Notes: generated by a model from the sequence alone, not told the origin. A DNA stretch of 64,000 nucleotides from Shinisaurus crocodilurus (GCA_021292165.1 CM037885.1:6009042-6073041), one strand, 5' to 3'; positions 9,501-17,114 are shown, counted from the stretch's first letter. Made by a program: numbers and translations.

Positions 9501-9681
9501 CCGCAACGTCACCCACGGCGGCGACGCTGAGCAAGGGCCGGGGGGGGAGGGGGCCACGGTCAAGGCGGGACTGCCGGCAAGCGGGCGGCCCCCCGGCGGG
9601 CTGCCAAAGACAGACCTCTCCAACGAAGAGAGAGCCAAGCTGAACCGACTGAACGCTGCTCCGGCAAGGCCTTTGCTCTGA
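955..9681 (+). CDS. Jagged-class Notch ligand gene, 3' part (joined exons)
   Basis: Seven exons (955-1089, 2880-2999, 4329-4442, 5006-5052, 5939-6115, 7138-7279, 9323-9681) join in one frame with no stop. They encode six EGF repeats, one membrane span and a cytoplasmic tail, about 364 residues in total. Known role of the family: membrane-bound ligands that activate Notch on neighbouring cells, with force supplied by ubiquitin-driven endocytosis. The EGF order matches Jagged EGF5-10, and the C-x3-C start of EGF8 is a Jagged mark. Relative to JAG1/JAG2, about six EGF repeats and the cysteine-rich (VWC/Serrate-type) region are missing before the membrane. It is not obviously a pseudogene: all splice sites are canonical. 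It could alternatively be a lineage-specific diverged copy of JAG1 or JAG2. Confidence 0.85.
1453..1600. repeat. Short inverted-repeat element (GTGCAATCCT...AGGATTGCATCC type)
   Basis: The termini are GGGTGCAATCCT and AGGATTGCATCC, with an inner GCATGTTTAGACAGGAAAA segment and a palindromic core containing ACTCCCAGCATGCCCCAGCC and its reverse complement. Related pieces occur at 2520-2680 and 56935-57050. It is probably a non-autonomous DNA transposon. Confidence 0.6.
1598..1713. repeat. Palindromic hAT-type MITE, CTTCCCCAACCTGG family (here family B)
   Basis: The left end (GCTTTCCCCAACCTGG) and right end (GAGGCTGGAGAAGCCTG) are diverged inverted repeats around a core with TGGGAGTTGTAGTCCAACAC. 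It is one of more than ten family B copies in the window; the best dated is 21615-21750, which has an 8-bp target duplication. Confidence 0.65.
1880..1909. repeat. (GT)n microsatellite
   Basis: About 14 uninterrupted GT units lie inside the intron between the first and second visible EGF exons. Confidence 0.95.
2318..2450. repeat. Degraded palindromic MITE (family B-like)
   Basis: It begins CAGCAGGGCTGGCAAACC and has a core of CTGCAACTCCCATCAGCGCT followed by an inverted AGGATGCCCAATGGTCAGGG segment. The right terminus is poorly preserved. Confidence 0.5.
2707..2841. repeat. Palindromic hAT-type MITE, CAGTGTTCTCCAACC family (here family A)
   Basis: This 135-bp near-perfect inverted repeat has termini CAGTGTTCTCCAACCTTGGG and its complement, folding around a GCCAGC-GTA-GCTGGC centre. 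Other family A copies here show 8-bp target duplications typical of hAT transposition; this copy shows none clearly. It lies in the Jagged-like intron just 38 bp before an exon acceptor. Confidence 0.9.
2880..2999 (+). CDS. Jagged-like Notch ligand, exon encoding EGF6-equivalent
   Basis: The exon encodes one EGF repeat, beginning EVTACLSEPCSHGGSC and ending PPQWMGKTCQI. The CPPQW-x-GKTCQ ending is the same as in JAG1 EGF6 (known family sequence). CLSEPC fits the O-glucose consensus C-x-S-x-P-C, and C-x4-S-C fits O-fucose. The C3-C4 loop (RDLPVPDGFK) is two residues longer than the JAG1 loop, which breaks the aspartate-hydroxylation spacing. The acceptor TAG ends at 2879 and the donor GTGAGG starts at 3000; both junctions are phase 1. 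The exon is flanked closely upstream by a MITE. Confidence 0.88.
3430..4215 (+). mobile_element. L2-type LINE, 3' fragment (dead)
   Basis: Frames read through L2 reverse-transcriptase C-terminal words such as SRLDYCNALFVGLPLRLL, followed after a stop by NAAAWLLSGAAPFQH, RELHWLPIDYRARFKVL and YKAL. It ends in an L2-like 3' UTR with AGATAAGGCGGGATGTAAAT at about 4165. Several stops and frame shifts show it is inactive. A close relative lies at 52348-52955 and a longer copy at 27012-29005. Confidence 0.8.
4329..4442 (+). CDS. Jagged-like Notch ligand, exon encoding EGF7-equivalent (calcium-binding type)
   Basis: This encodes one EGF repeat starting DVNEC, with the D-x-N-E calcium-binding start, and the segment CKNLIGSYFCDC, which fits the aspartate/asparagine hydroxylation consensus (C-x-N-x4-Y-x-C-x-C). 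The string CKNLI-x-x-Y-x-CDC-x-x-GWMG-x-NC is diagnostic of the Jagged EGF7 region (JAG1 has CKNLIASYYCDCLPGWMG). Acceptor CCAG is at 4325-4328 and donor GTAAG at 4443; phase is 1 on both sides. This is the strongest single piece of evidence that the gene is Jagged-class rather than Delta-class. Confidence 0.9.
5006..5052 (+). CDS. Jagged-like Notch ligand, exon encoding first half of EGF8-equivalent
   Basis: This 47-base exon encodes RENSCQRRCRNGGACQ (its first codon is completed by one base of the preceding exon). The first two cysteines are only three residues apart (C-x3-C), an unusual spacing that Jagged proteins have in EGF8 (JAG1 NDCLGQCQNDASC). Acceptor AATAG ends at 5005 and donor GTATGT starts at 5053. 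It enters in phase 1 and leaves in phase 0, so EGF8 is split between this exon and 5939-6115, as expected if both are used. The following intron carries the large palindrome at 5092-5418. Confidence 0.85.
5092..5418. repeat. Large near-perfect palindrome interrupted by a DNA-transposon insertion
   Basis: The left arm is 5092-5132 plus 5309-5340 and the right arm is 5344-5418, with a 3-base GGC centre. Without the insertion the arms are about 73 and 75 bases and differ only by a 2-base gap (CATGGGG against CATGTGGGG). The left arm is split by the element at 5133-5300. The arms carry the word TTTGGGGTGGGGGGCCAGGC, which is not shared with the MITE families here. See findings. Confidence 0.9.
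5133..5300. mobile_element. hAT-type non-autonomous element (CAGGGCCGGTGC ends) with 8-bp target duplication
   Basis: The 168-bp element has terminal inverted repeats CAGGGCCGGTGC and GCACCGGCCCTG-type ends. It is flanked by an exact 8-bp duplication GCTGTACC (5125-5132 and 5301-5308), the hallmark of hAT transposition. It is inserted within the left arm of the palindrome at 5092-5418. A possible half element of this kind begins at 62714. Confidence 0.9.
5628..5766. repeat. Palindromic MITE, family B
   Basis: Diverged inverted ends CAGCCGTCCCCAAC and GGGGCAGGCTG flank the core GGACTACAACTCCCAGCATC and its inverted counterpart GATGGGAGTTGAAGTCC. It is intronic, ending about 170 bp before the next exon. 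Confidence 0.75.
5939..6115 (+). CDS. Jagged-like Notch ligand, exon encoding rest of EGF8 and EGF9-equivalent
   Basis: This phase 0 to phase 0 exon of 59 codons has acceptor CAACAG at 5933-5938 and donor GTAACT at 6116. It finishes EGF8 (VTDGGHSCSCRAGYTGAEC) and carries a complete EGF9 (CSGAPCLHGGLC, then FLCSCPLGLSGSRCE). There is one N-glycosylation site, NKT, in EGF9. Jagged proteins also encode these two repeats next to each other, with GYAGDHCE-like and NPCLNGGHC-like words at the same places. The EGF9 C1-C2 segment lacks the O-glucose serine position. No stop codon or frame disruption is seen. Confidence 0.88.
6221..6240. repeat. (GAC/GAA)n short tandem repeat
   Basis: GAAGACGAAGACGAAGACGAAG, a short trinucleotide-based tandem, lies just after an exon donor. 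Confidence 0.7.
6258..6755. repeat. ~500-bp polypyrimidine tract (CT/CCTT-rich)
   Basis: The plus strand is almost purely C and T for about 500 bases, with runs of (CT)n, (CTTT)n and CCCCTTCC repeats in tandem. It lies in the intron between exons 5939-6115 and 7138-7279. The open frames across it are low-complexity artefacts. Confidence 0.95.
7138..7279 (+). CDS. Jagged-like Notch ligand, exon encoding last EGF (EGF10-equivalent) and short stalk
   Basis: Acceptor CGGCAG ends at 7137 (phase 0) and donor GTGGGT starts at 7280 (phase 1). It encodes VSVDLCSPNPCPEGASC, which parallels JAG1 EGF10 (DIDYCEPNPCQNGAQC), then YVCLCPEGAVC. The C5-C6 spacing is very short (C-x5-C) and lacks the glycine-aromatic turn usual in EGF repeats. 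A second cysteine pair follows (QELCLDGAC). JAG1/JAG2 would continue with EGF11-16 and a cysteine-rich domain, but here the next exon is the membrane segment. C-x4-S-C in this EGF fits the O-fucose consensus. Confidence 0.85.
7515..7615 (-). mobile_element. tRNA-headed SINE, partial
   Basis: On the minus strand it reads CGCTGAGTGGAAGGGCACCT (A-box like), then CAGGTTCAGTGCTTGGCATC (B-box like). Only the head is preserved, next to the SINE at 7617-7863. Confidence 0.6.
7617..7863 (-). mobile_element. Sauria-SINE-type element, near full length
   Basis: On the minus strand it starts AGAGCCGGTGTGGCGTAGTG (tRNA-like A box) with B box GGTTCTAGTCCC. The body includes CATGAAGCTCACTGGGTGAC and GTAAGCCGCCTTGGGTTCCT, and it ends in GGCGGGGTATACCGGTAAAT and a (AAAC)n-like tail. 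Relatives lie at 24045-24235, 40630-40868, 50310-50560 and 51600-51725. This SINE type is known from squamates. Confidence 0.85.
8175..8335. repeat. Palindromic MITE, family B, with extended inverted flanks
   Basis: Family B core (TGACAACTCCCAACATCCCC and GATGGGAGTTGTAGTCC) with ends GTCTACGCCAGCC and GGCTGGCGTAGAC, which are perfect inverted copies of each other. Confidence 0.75.
8370..8460 (-). mobile_element. tRNA-headed SINE fragment
   Basis: The minus strand shows CAGCTCAGCGGGAGAGTACC (A-box like) with TTTGCATGCAAACGGTGCTG downstream. It is a truncated head of the same SINE as 577-770. Confidence 0.65.
8948..9082. repeat. Palindromic hAT-type MITE, family A
   Basis: Full-length 135-bp copy with ends CAGTGTTCTCCAACCTTGGG and their complement, about 240 bp upstream of the transmembrane exon. 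No exact target duplication is seen. Confidence 0.9.
9323..9681 (+). CDS. Jagged-like Notch ligand, terminal exon: transmembrane segment and cytoplasmic tail
   Basis: Acceptor CCCCTCTAG ends at 9322; the first base pair completes a glycine codon (phase 1) and the stop TGA is at 9679-9681. After GGIS comes a roughly 25-residue hydrophobic helix (ALLSTVLPLALLLGLAAPVS...LLALW), then the stop-transfer IRRRSRRTPRG. The tail of about 85 residues contains TANNSS...VRLIRN, which resembles the NN...I(K/R)N stretch just inside the membrane in JAG1 and JAG2, where the E3 ligase Mind bomb binds JAG1. Three tail lysines (VKAG, PKTD, AKLN) could be ubiquitin acceptors. It ends ARPLL and lacks the JAG1 PDZ-binding end. 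GC content is very high. The family call is strong; the tail functions are inferred. Confidence 0.87.
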
Positions 9682-11484
9682 CCTTGCGAGAGGAGGTGGC
9701 GGAGCGGCCGTGCGTGCGTGCGTGCGTGTGTGCGAAAAGGGGACCGGGAGAGATGTGGATCCTGAAGAGGAGCCCCTTTCCCTGGAGACCAGGGGCTGAA
9801 GACCCCCGAAGCACCTTATTGAACTCTCTGGCCTTTATACAAGGTGTCTGGCCACATCTACGAGGTTGGCCGCAGGTCCGACCCGGGAGGGAAGAACTGG
9901 GTTCCTGTCTGTTTTTTTCTTTCCCTTGCCCCTCTCCAAAATGTGAGAACAGGGATGACCAGGATCTGCGAAACTTCACCACGTGCTGCCTGGCCAAATG
10001 TTCCACAGGCTGCTGGGCTGATGCTCAACATGCGGGCTTGTGGGATGATCTCCGAGGGAGCTCAGTTGGGGAAATCAGTTCTGCAGATGTGAGGAAGCCC
10101 GTCTCTGTCCGCCAAACCTGGTCTGGGCTATATGGAAGCCAGGAAGAGTTGGCAGCCCCAACTTCCTTTGCCGGGGACTTTCTTAGAGTCCTGATTGGCT
10201 GGAGGACGGGGAAGTTGCCACTTTGGGGGGGGGGGGAAGGAATTCAAAGCAGAGCTGTGATTGGAGGAACTCGGCCACACCCACCTCCATCTAGCCACTG
10301 ATTGGCTAATCGGTCTGGCGAGCAATGTTTCAGGCGACACCGCTGGGTGCACAGAAGTCAAAGAGCCATGGGTGTGTCCCTCACTTTGGGCGGAAGATCG
10401 TCTCTTGGCCAAAAGTTGCCAGCCGCTGCTGGGTAGGGCAGAGGCATGTTAAGAAGAGAGATGCCGAAGGCCTCTCTCGGCACCATCAGTATCGGCCACC
10501 CCTTTCCACAGGTGCAGAAACTAATATCTGTCCTGCTGGATCAGGTCCGTCTAGGCCAGCACTCTTCCTCGGGTGGCGGCCCAGGGAAGCTCATGCGCAG
10601 GGCACGGAGGCAGAGCTTTCCCCTGCCTTTTGTCCCCAAAGTCTAGTCCTTCTCGGAGGCCTGTAAACAGTTCTAAAGTGGGGCATTAGAGCTCCACTCC
10701 ATAACACTCTTGCCTGGGAAGCAGCTGCTGACAGATTCTGGGACGCATTCGGGCCCTTGCCCCATTGCCAACTTTGCAGACAGGGGAAGGAGGGATCATG
10801 GCCCTCCACCCTCACTCCTTTATCAAAATGGCCCATTTAGCAAAACCCTCCCTCCCCCTTTTTAAAAGCCACCTGCAATGACATAAAACACACAGATTGA
10901 AATTTGGGGGAGGATCAAGCCAAGACCGAAGATTTCAAGCCCAGATTACAACTTCACGGGATGCTGTTCCAAACGTAGAATGGCGTGTTTAGACCAGCCT
11001 GCCGCAAACCTGGCGCCCTCCAGATGGCCAGTGGCTGGGAGTGATGGAGGTTGCAGTCCAACCCACGTGGAGGGCTCCAGGTTTGGGGACGGCTGGTTTT
11101 GACCAGGGGCATGGCAGTATTTTTGCGGTTCTGGGTGCCCTGTTGTTTTCCTTTTAAAGTTTTATTGTTACCAGTCTTTTATGGTTTTATAGTTTAGACC
11201 AGTTGCCCTGTCTTGGGCAGATGAGACACTTGCTGCAGAGCAAAAAGCGCATCGATCAGCATGGCGAACAATCAAACGTGGTCGTGCATGTTGGCTGGGG
11301 TGGTCCTGGTTTTTTTCTTCAGGCTACTTCTTCAGTATTTCTGGTTGGGGCTCTCCGGCGTATGGGCAGTTCAGGTCTGATGACAGCAAAGAATGCAGCT
11401 TGGCTTTTTGCCTCCCCTGGTCTGCCCTGGATTGGCCCCGTTGCCGCCTGCTTTCTGAACAGGAGTGGGAGTCTAATTAGAGAT
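9682..11484. other. 3' flank of the Jagged-like gene; mostly unrecognised sequence
   Basis: It probably holds the 3' UTR but no clear AATAAA was found close to the stop. A CR1-like word (CTGCTGGATCAGGTCCGTCT) lies near 10535 and a family B MITE (CAGCCTGCCGCAAACCTGGC to GGGGACGGCTG) at about 10999-11096. No further coding exon is recognised. Confidence 0.5.
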
Positions 11485-12067
11485 GTGCTGATGCTGGGAA
11501 GCCCGGCTCTTTTGGGCTCAATGGACTTCCTGCCCGTTTCCGATCCAGTGATTGGAAGTGGGTTGAGTCGGGGGTGTGTTCCGTGGACTTCCGTCTCTGA
11601 GACCGGGCCACCGTTTGCGCATTTTTTAAAACGCTTAGGAAATTTGCGCAACTGCGTAACTTTATGCCGTTTGTGTAAATCGGGGTATTTTGTATGTTTT
11701 GCACAAATAAGCACCAAAGAAGCACGTGGATCTAGTGCAATTTGCATAAAACCTGCCAATCTTATGCACAGCACAGTAGATCCATGTACCTTTTGGGCCT
11801 GGTGTTACGCTTATTTGCGCGAAACGTACAAAATTACCCCGATTTACGCAAATGGCATAAAGTTACACAGTTGCGCAAATTTCCTCGGCATTTTAAAAAC
11901 ATGCGCAAACTGCGGCCCGCCTCCGAGACGGAATTCCGCAAGCTGGCTCGACTCACATCATAGCGAGTCGGCGGCAGTGCACAGGGCTGGCGAACCGGAA
12001 TCCGGGGGACCGAATCATGAAAATCAGTCGGATTTTCACCCCCTATCGGATTCCTCACATATCCCTA
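11485..12067. repeat. Long fold-back element, diverged inverted arms
   Basis: About 580 bp. The left half (GCGCATTTTTTAAAACGCTT, GGAAATTTGCGCAACTGCGT, TTTGTGTAAATCGGGGTATT) is repeated inverted in the right half (ACCCCGATTTACGCAAATGG, CAGTTGCGCAAATTTCCTCG, TTTTAAAAACATGCGC). The ends are TAGAGATGTGC and CACATATCCCTA. The arms are diverged by perhaps 15-20%. It is probably an old non-autonomous DNA transposon. Confidence 0.75.
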
Positions 12068-12845
12068 CTAGCCCTCGCCCCAGTTGTGCAAACGCATCCA
12101 TGATCCCGTCGTGTGCAATGATCCCTGGCAACCCTTCTTTTTTTTTTTTTTTCTCCCCCGGCTGTCGAGGGAACATTCAAACCCTGTTTTTGAACGCCCC
12201 CGTCGGGAACTGGGGTTTGCTAGAGAAGGTAGCTTAGCGGAGGACGTGATGGGCCAAAGCTCCACTTGCCCACGCGCTCAGTGAGGCCCACCGGCAAGTC
12301 TCGTAGCCTCAGCTGCCGCCCCCCCCTTCACGGCCCTCTTTCGCTTTTGGGTGTGCAGCCAAGGAACCCCTGCAGCACCCTCAGTGAGCAGGGAAGAAGC
12401 AAGCAGATTTAGAGCACAATGCAAGGATGCCCCACTCGTGTTCTGCTGGGCACAGATTGGATGAGAACGATTATGAGTCACCATCATAAATTGCTCCGAA
12501 TCAAACTGAGCCCATGGATATCGTAACTGGAAGAGCGGGGAGGACGGCGGGTGGGGAACGAGCGCCCCCAAGCCCAGCTGCTGCAAGCAGGATGAACGTA
12601 TTTAAATTGTAATATGCTGTAAAGATGCCTTTACAGCTGCTGTTGTTGTTGTTGATCTTCTGGATACCCTGATGATCGATGATTCTTTTGTACCGGGGGG
12701 GGGGGGCGAGTAAATATTTTATTTGCCTCCGTTCCGACTGGTGAGAAGTTTCATTCTGGAGGCCGGGCGGGCCGTCTGTGAGCGCTTCAGAGAGTGCCGG
12801 GGAGTCCTGCTGCTGGGCCCGAGTCCGCGGATTTATATAGGACCG

Positions 12846-12878
<33 letters not shown>

Positions 12879-13053
12879 CTCGGCCACTGCTTGCCCCGCA
12901 GCACTTGACCCCTGTCGGTCGAGTGGCTGCAATACCACCCCATGGCTCTCAGCACTCACTCCTCTCACTACGCCCGCCCTCCGCGATTGGGCGTGGACTG
13001 CAGCGCCCATAATGCACTCGCACAGAGTCTCTCCCATGCACGCGCACGCACAC

Positions 13054-13084
<31 letters not shown>

Positions 13085-14350
13085 GACTCTCTCTCTCTCA
13101 CACACACACACTCATACATGACGATGGGGGGAGCCCCTTTCTTTGGATCGAATGTAGTCTCCCCGCGCCGCCCCATCCTGAAGGGAAGGCCAAGCACTCG
13201 GGTGGCTGGAGGTGCCTGCTGAGCTAGCCAGCATTGCAGATGCTTTCTGGTTTGAGCGAGTCCTCCTGTGGCCCGGCTTCTGGATGTGTGGGGTGCCGGT
13301 GCCTCACATGGGTCAGCACGTGAGCCTTCTGGGGTTGAGTGGCCACAGGAAGGATATGGAGGGGGGGGCGCAGATCCAATGGCCCCCTTGTCTCCTCTGA
13401 CACCCACTGATCTCAGTGGCAAAGCAGAATTCTCAGGATGGCTCTGGGAGGGGGCGGGTGGGCTGGGCCGGGACACGCCCTCCCTGTGGTTCGCCATCAC
13501 GGTGCATCCCTGTATCCCAGCCTGTGACGAATCCGGGCCGGCGTGGAACCTCCTTTCATTTTCCCAGCAAGCGAAACCCCCCCCCCCAGGCCGCCTGCTG
13601 CTCTCTGGGCATGGGGATCGGCCCCCTTTGGCACCCGCCCGTTGTCCCCGACCTGCTCTGCCTCCTGCTCCGCATCCTCACAGTAGCTGGAGGAGGAACT
13701 GGTGGCCGGCCAAGGCGGAGCACAGGTGGCAGCGTTGTGGGGCAGGCCTCAACCTGCCCTGCCCTGCCCTGCCCTGGGCCCCTGGCTTCCGAGAACCTGG
13801 TGAGTCTGTGCTGGGGCGGAGGCGGCAGCTCAGCTCGCTTGCAACCTGTTTGGGCGGGGCACGCCGTTTTGCAGACGATAATGTCGGGCCCACCGGGCGG
13901 CAGGTGCCAGCCCCGGTGGCTCTAGGAAGGTGTGGGATGGGGGGTGAAGAAATCCTGAGGCGGCTGGGAGCGGTTCAAAATACCTGGCCACCTGGAGCAC
14001 AGAAGCGGGTGGCTTTCTCACAGCGCCGACGATTCTGGGTTTCGTTCCAAGGAGCAAGTTTCTAGTCCTCGTGGCCCACGTCACCGTTGTGCTGGTTGGG
14101 ATCTTGGAACTGGTTTCAAGTAGTAGGTGCTTGGACCGAAGGACCCTGACTCAAAATCCTTCTGGAGAAGGCCTGGTCAAAGCTCCGAGCAGGATTCAGC
14201 AGCGTTATATAATGGATTGAAAGTAGCTGGGGACGATGGTGGTGGGAAGGCTGGCTCACTGGGGTGGGGGGTGGGGCATTGTGGGTGTCATGTCCAACAG
14301 CCCTCCAAAATCTGGAGCTGACACTGCATGGAACTTCGAAAGCTTCTAGC
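12068..14350. other. Intergenic, with GT/CA and CT microsatellites; no gene recognised
   Basis: It contains (TG)n at 12846-12879, a (CA)n tract at about 13050-13080, (CT)n at 13087-13099, (CA)n at 13100-13111, and a CCCTG pentamer run at about 13755-13775. Several long open frames cross this GC-rich region, but none shows a protein family or a splice pattern. Confidence 0.6.
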
Positions 14351-14351
14351 G

Positions 14352-14435
14352 CAGTGTTCTCCAACCTTGGGTCCCCAGATGTTTTTGGCCTACAACTCCC
14401 AGCATGCCCCAGCCAGCCAAGGTTGGAGGACACTG
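14352..14435. repeat. Family A MITE, internally deleted
   Basis: 84 bp. The left arm is complete, but the right arm is reduced to CCAAGGTTGGAGGACACTG. Flanks TTCTAGCG and TTCTAGCT are a 7-of-8 target duplication. Confidence 0.8.
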
Positions 14436-14667
14436 TTCTAGCTTATGGTGGCCTTTCTGCACCTTGAGGGTTTGTATTGTTTTCGGAACTAATGAAAGGT
14501 TGTTGAACCAAATGGAGCCCCATTCAGTTCAGTTTTCATGAGCTCCAAACCCAATCCACTGAGTGATGAATGGGGCATGCAGGGATCTAGTTCTCTGGAC
14601 TCCGTTCATCACTCACCTTCCTTCGGCAACAGCGGCTGCGGCATCAAGAAGCTCGGCCGTTTTATTT

Positions 14668-14800
14668 CCCCAGAATGCGTGCTCCAGATGTGTGGGACTA
14701 CAACTCCCACGTTCCCCTCACCATTGGCCAAGCAGACTGGTGCTGCTGGGAGCGGTGGTAGCCCAGCACATCTGGAGGGTGCCAGATCGGGGAAGCTGGT
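14668..14800. repeat. Palindromic MITE, family B
   Basis: It has TCCAGATGTGTGGGACTACA with inverted TAGCCCAGCACATCTGGAGG and a right end GGGGAAGCTGG. The arms are moderately diverged. Confidence 0.65.
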
Positions 14801-15626
14801 CTTATCTTGCTGGGACTCCACACCGTGCCCTGACCAGCTCACATGCCTAACCGTTAAGAGATACAGCTGCAGAAGGCCAGAGGCCGGATATACTGTTTTG
14901 AACCCTGGAGGTCAATTTTGTGGGGGGAGCGGTGAAAGCAGCGGTGGCGAAAAAAAGCAAATTTCCATGACTCATCTCGTCGGCTGCGGTCTCCTCCATC
15001 CCGCTCCGGGGTAACATTATCCTCCACTCACAGCCCGCTGAAAGTCCATTACAGGCCATGAAAGGCAGACAAGCCAGCAGGAGAGGGAGGTCTCTGTTAC
15101 AAGGTCCGTGTGGCCTAGAGCCATTTGCTGCATTGGCCGGGGGGGGGGGGGGGGATCAGGATACCGACGGGCGCCAGGCCAGGTGTGCGTGCAGGGCGCC
15201 GCCCCCCCCTGCGTGCGCCGAGGACTGATGGGGAAAGGAGGCACCGGGGACGGCAAGCGGCTGTGGACACGCATCGCATTTGGTATTGCGGGGAAATGAG
15301 AGCAGAGAGGGACCAGGAGGGGACACACGTCCTCCTGCAAAACCCACACATTCTGAACCCGAGTGGAAAAAAAAAATCCTCTGATTAATATCCGAAGTGC
15401 TGGGTTTGGATCCATCCCGGGGTTCGTGGCACTTGCCCCGGGCCCGTAGAGCAATGCCCTCTGGTCTCTGCCTGCTTGGGGACCGGGTCCATTGCGGGGG
15501 GGGGCTGCTCCCCCTGCCTGCCAAGAAGGACATCGTGGCAAGGGGGAAGACTAGCTTGCCCCCCATCCACTGGCCATAAAAGGAACAGCTGTAAGGGAGC
15601 TTGCTTGTCCAAAAGAACACTTAGAA

Positions 15627-15706
15627 CAGTGTTCTCCAACCTTGGGTCCCCAGATGTTTTTGGCCTACAACTCCCGGCATGCCCCAGCCAGCGTTGGAGA
15701 ACACTG
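15627..15706. repeat. Family A MITE, internally deleted
   Basis: 80 bp with intact terminal CAGTGTTCTCCAACC and GGAGAACACTG; most of the right arm is missing. Confidence 0.8.
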
Positions 15707-15757
15707 ATCTAGAGTTCATTTCTGCTGTTTTCCTCAAAACTCCCTGTGAGCATATGC

Positions 15758-16423
15758 CAGGGATGGGGACTCGGACTCCAGGACTCGACTCGTGAGTCGG
15801 ACTGAGTCCCCCCCTCTGACTCGAGTCAGACTCAAGTCCCAATATTTTTAATGGGACTCGAGACTCGACTCGGGACTCGAGACCAAGAACTCGTGTTCCA
15901 AAATCATGTCCCTCAAATGCAACATGGATAGGTTTTAGGAAGTACAGCAAGTTTATTTTTTAAAATCATTTCCCTAAAATGCAACCTTTCAGACATTTTG
16001 GGTTTGGCTGCCTCTGCCTGCCTGTTTGGGGTTCCCTGCCTCCTCTGCCTGCCTGGTCTCTTCTTAACCAGTTCCACAGTTTGAATTGTTCAAGACAAAG
16101 GCCTCTGCCTGCCTGTTTTGGGGTTCCCTTCCCTGCCTCCTCTGCCTGCCTGGTTATTTTGGGTTTGTCTGCCTGGTCTGTTCTTGCCAAAATCAGTTGC
16201 AGAGTTTTGAAATAAAAAGGCACACTTGTGCCTAGAATTTATTTAAGCCACACATCTGAAATAGCCTTATTTTGTTGGGAAAACCCCCCATTGATTTTAA
16301 TAGGGACTCGTGGAGTCAGCTTTGGGAGTGACTCGTGAGTCACCATTTTGGACCAAGGACTCGGACTCGAGGCTCGGGTCCAAAGACTCGTGACTCGAAA
16401 CCAAGGACTCTTCAACATCCCTG
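15758..16423. mobile_element. hAT-type non-autonomous element, 666 bp, with GACTCG-rich ends
   Basis: Termini are CAGGGATG and CATCCCTG, flanked by GCATATGC (15750-15757) and GCATATGT (16424-16431), a 7-of-8 target duplication. Many GACTCG/CGAGTC words sit near both ends. The middle (about 16008-16213) carries two tandem copies of a roughly 100-bp unit with CTCTGCCTGCCTG. It has no coding capacity. Confidence 0.85.
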
Positions 16424-16828
16424 GCATATGTTGACCACATATTCCACGAACGCTGAACCGTGGCCTGGCCTCTCTTGGGGCTGGCGGGGTGCAGAGGGGC
16501 AGGCCAGGCCAGCGATAGACCCCTTCCTTATGCATTCTAGTCCTTTTAAAGTGATATGTAGGACTGGAGTTCTCAATATTCTGCAGCTATGCATATGTTT
16601 ATTTATTTGGAACTCCATCCCCGAAACTTCAGGATCGGTGAACTGTGAATCGGTCCACCTCACTCACACAGGGATATCAACATTGTTTGGGTACTTCTGC
16701 AACACATAGAAAGCTGAAATTTGATGCACACACAGTCTGTGGCACCCTGATTACTAGTAAAATAGGAAAACGGTGTTGATGCTGAGGCACAGTTCTTAGA
16801 CTACAATTGACTTGTTCTCCAGCATTCC

Positions 16829-16942
16829 TTACAACAGTCTTCTCCAACCGGGCGCCCTCCAGATGTGTTGGACCACAACTCCCAGCTGGCTGGAGGATGG
16901 TGGGAGTTGTAGTCCAACACACCTGTAGGCTGCCCTACAGTG
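16829..16942. repeat. Palindromic MITE, family B
   Basis: CAGTCTTCTCCAACCGGGCG with core GACCACAACTCCCAGCTGGC, inverted GTGGGAGTTGTAGTCCAACA and end GTAGGCTG. Flanks CCTTACAA and CCCTACAG are similar but not exact. Confidence 0.7.
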
Positions 16943-17058
16943 TTACAAGGCTATGTGGGGTGGGCTTCTCAGATTGCCAGTGGGTTGTACAAAGTCTTGG
17001 GCCAGCCCTGACTGTGACCTAATAACACGATAATAACAATGCAGGAGCATGTTGAGGA

Positions 17059-17104
<46 letters not shown>

Positions 17105-17105
17105 T
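17059..17105. repeat. (ATT)n microsatellite at the 3' end of a LINE
   Basis: About 15 ATT units. It abuts the 3' end of the minus-strand LINE at 17115-18900 and is probably its tail. Confidence 0.85.
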
Positions 17106-17114
17106 TAAGATTGT

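Noticed and set aside
955..9681. Assignment of the EGF gene to the Delta family (DLL3 or DLK)
   Set aside because: Delta tails and EGF sequences do not carry CKNLI...YFCDC...GWMG or the C-x3-C EGF8 start; these are Jagged marks.
11203..12237. Open frame of 344 codons on the plus strand
   Set aside because: It runs through both arms of the fold-back element at 11485-12067. No conserved domain, and the opposite strand is also open.
13268..14065. 265-codon plus-strand frame
   Set aside because: Low-similarity, GC-rich, no domain and no conserved splice structure.
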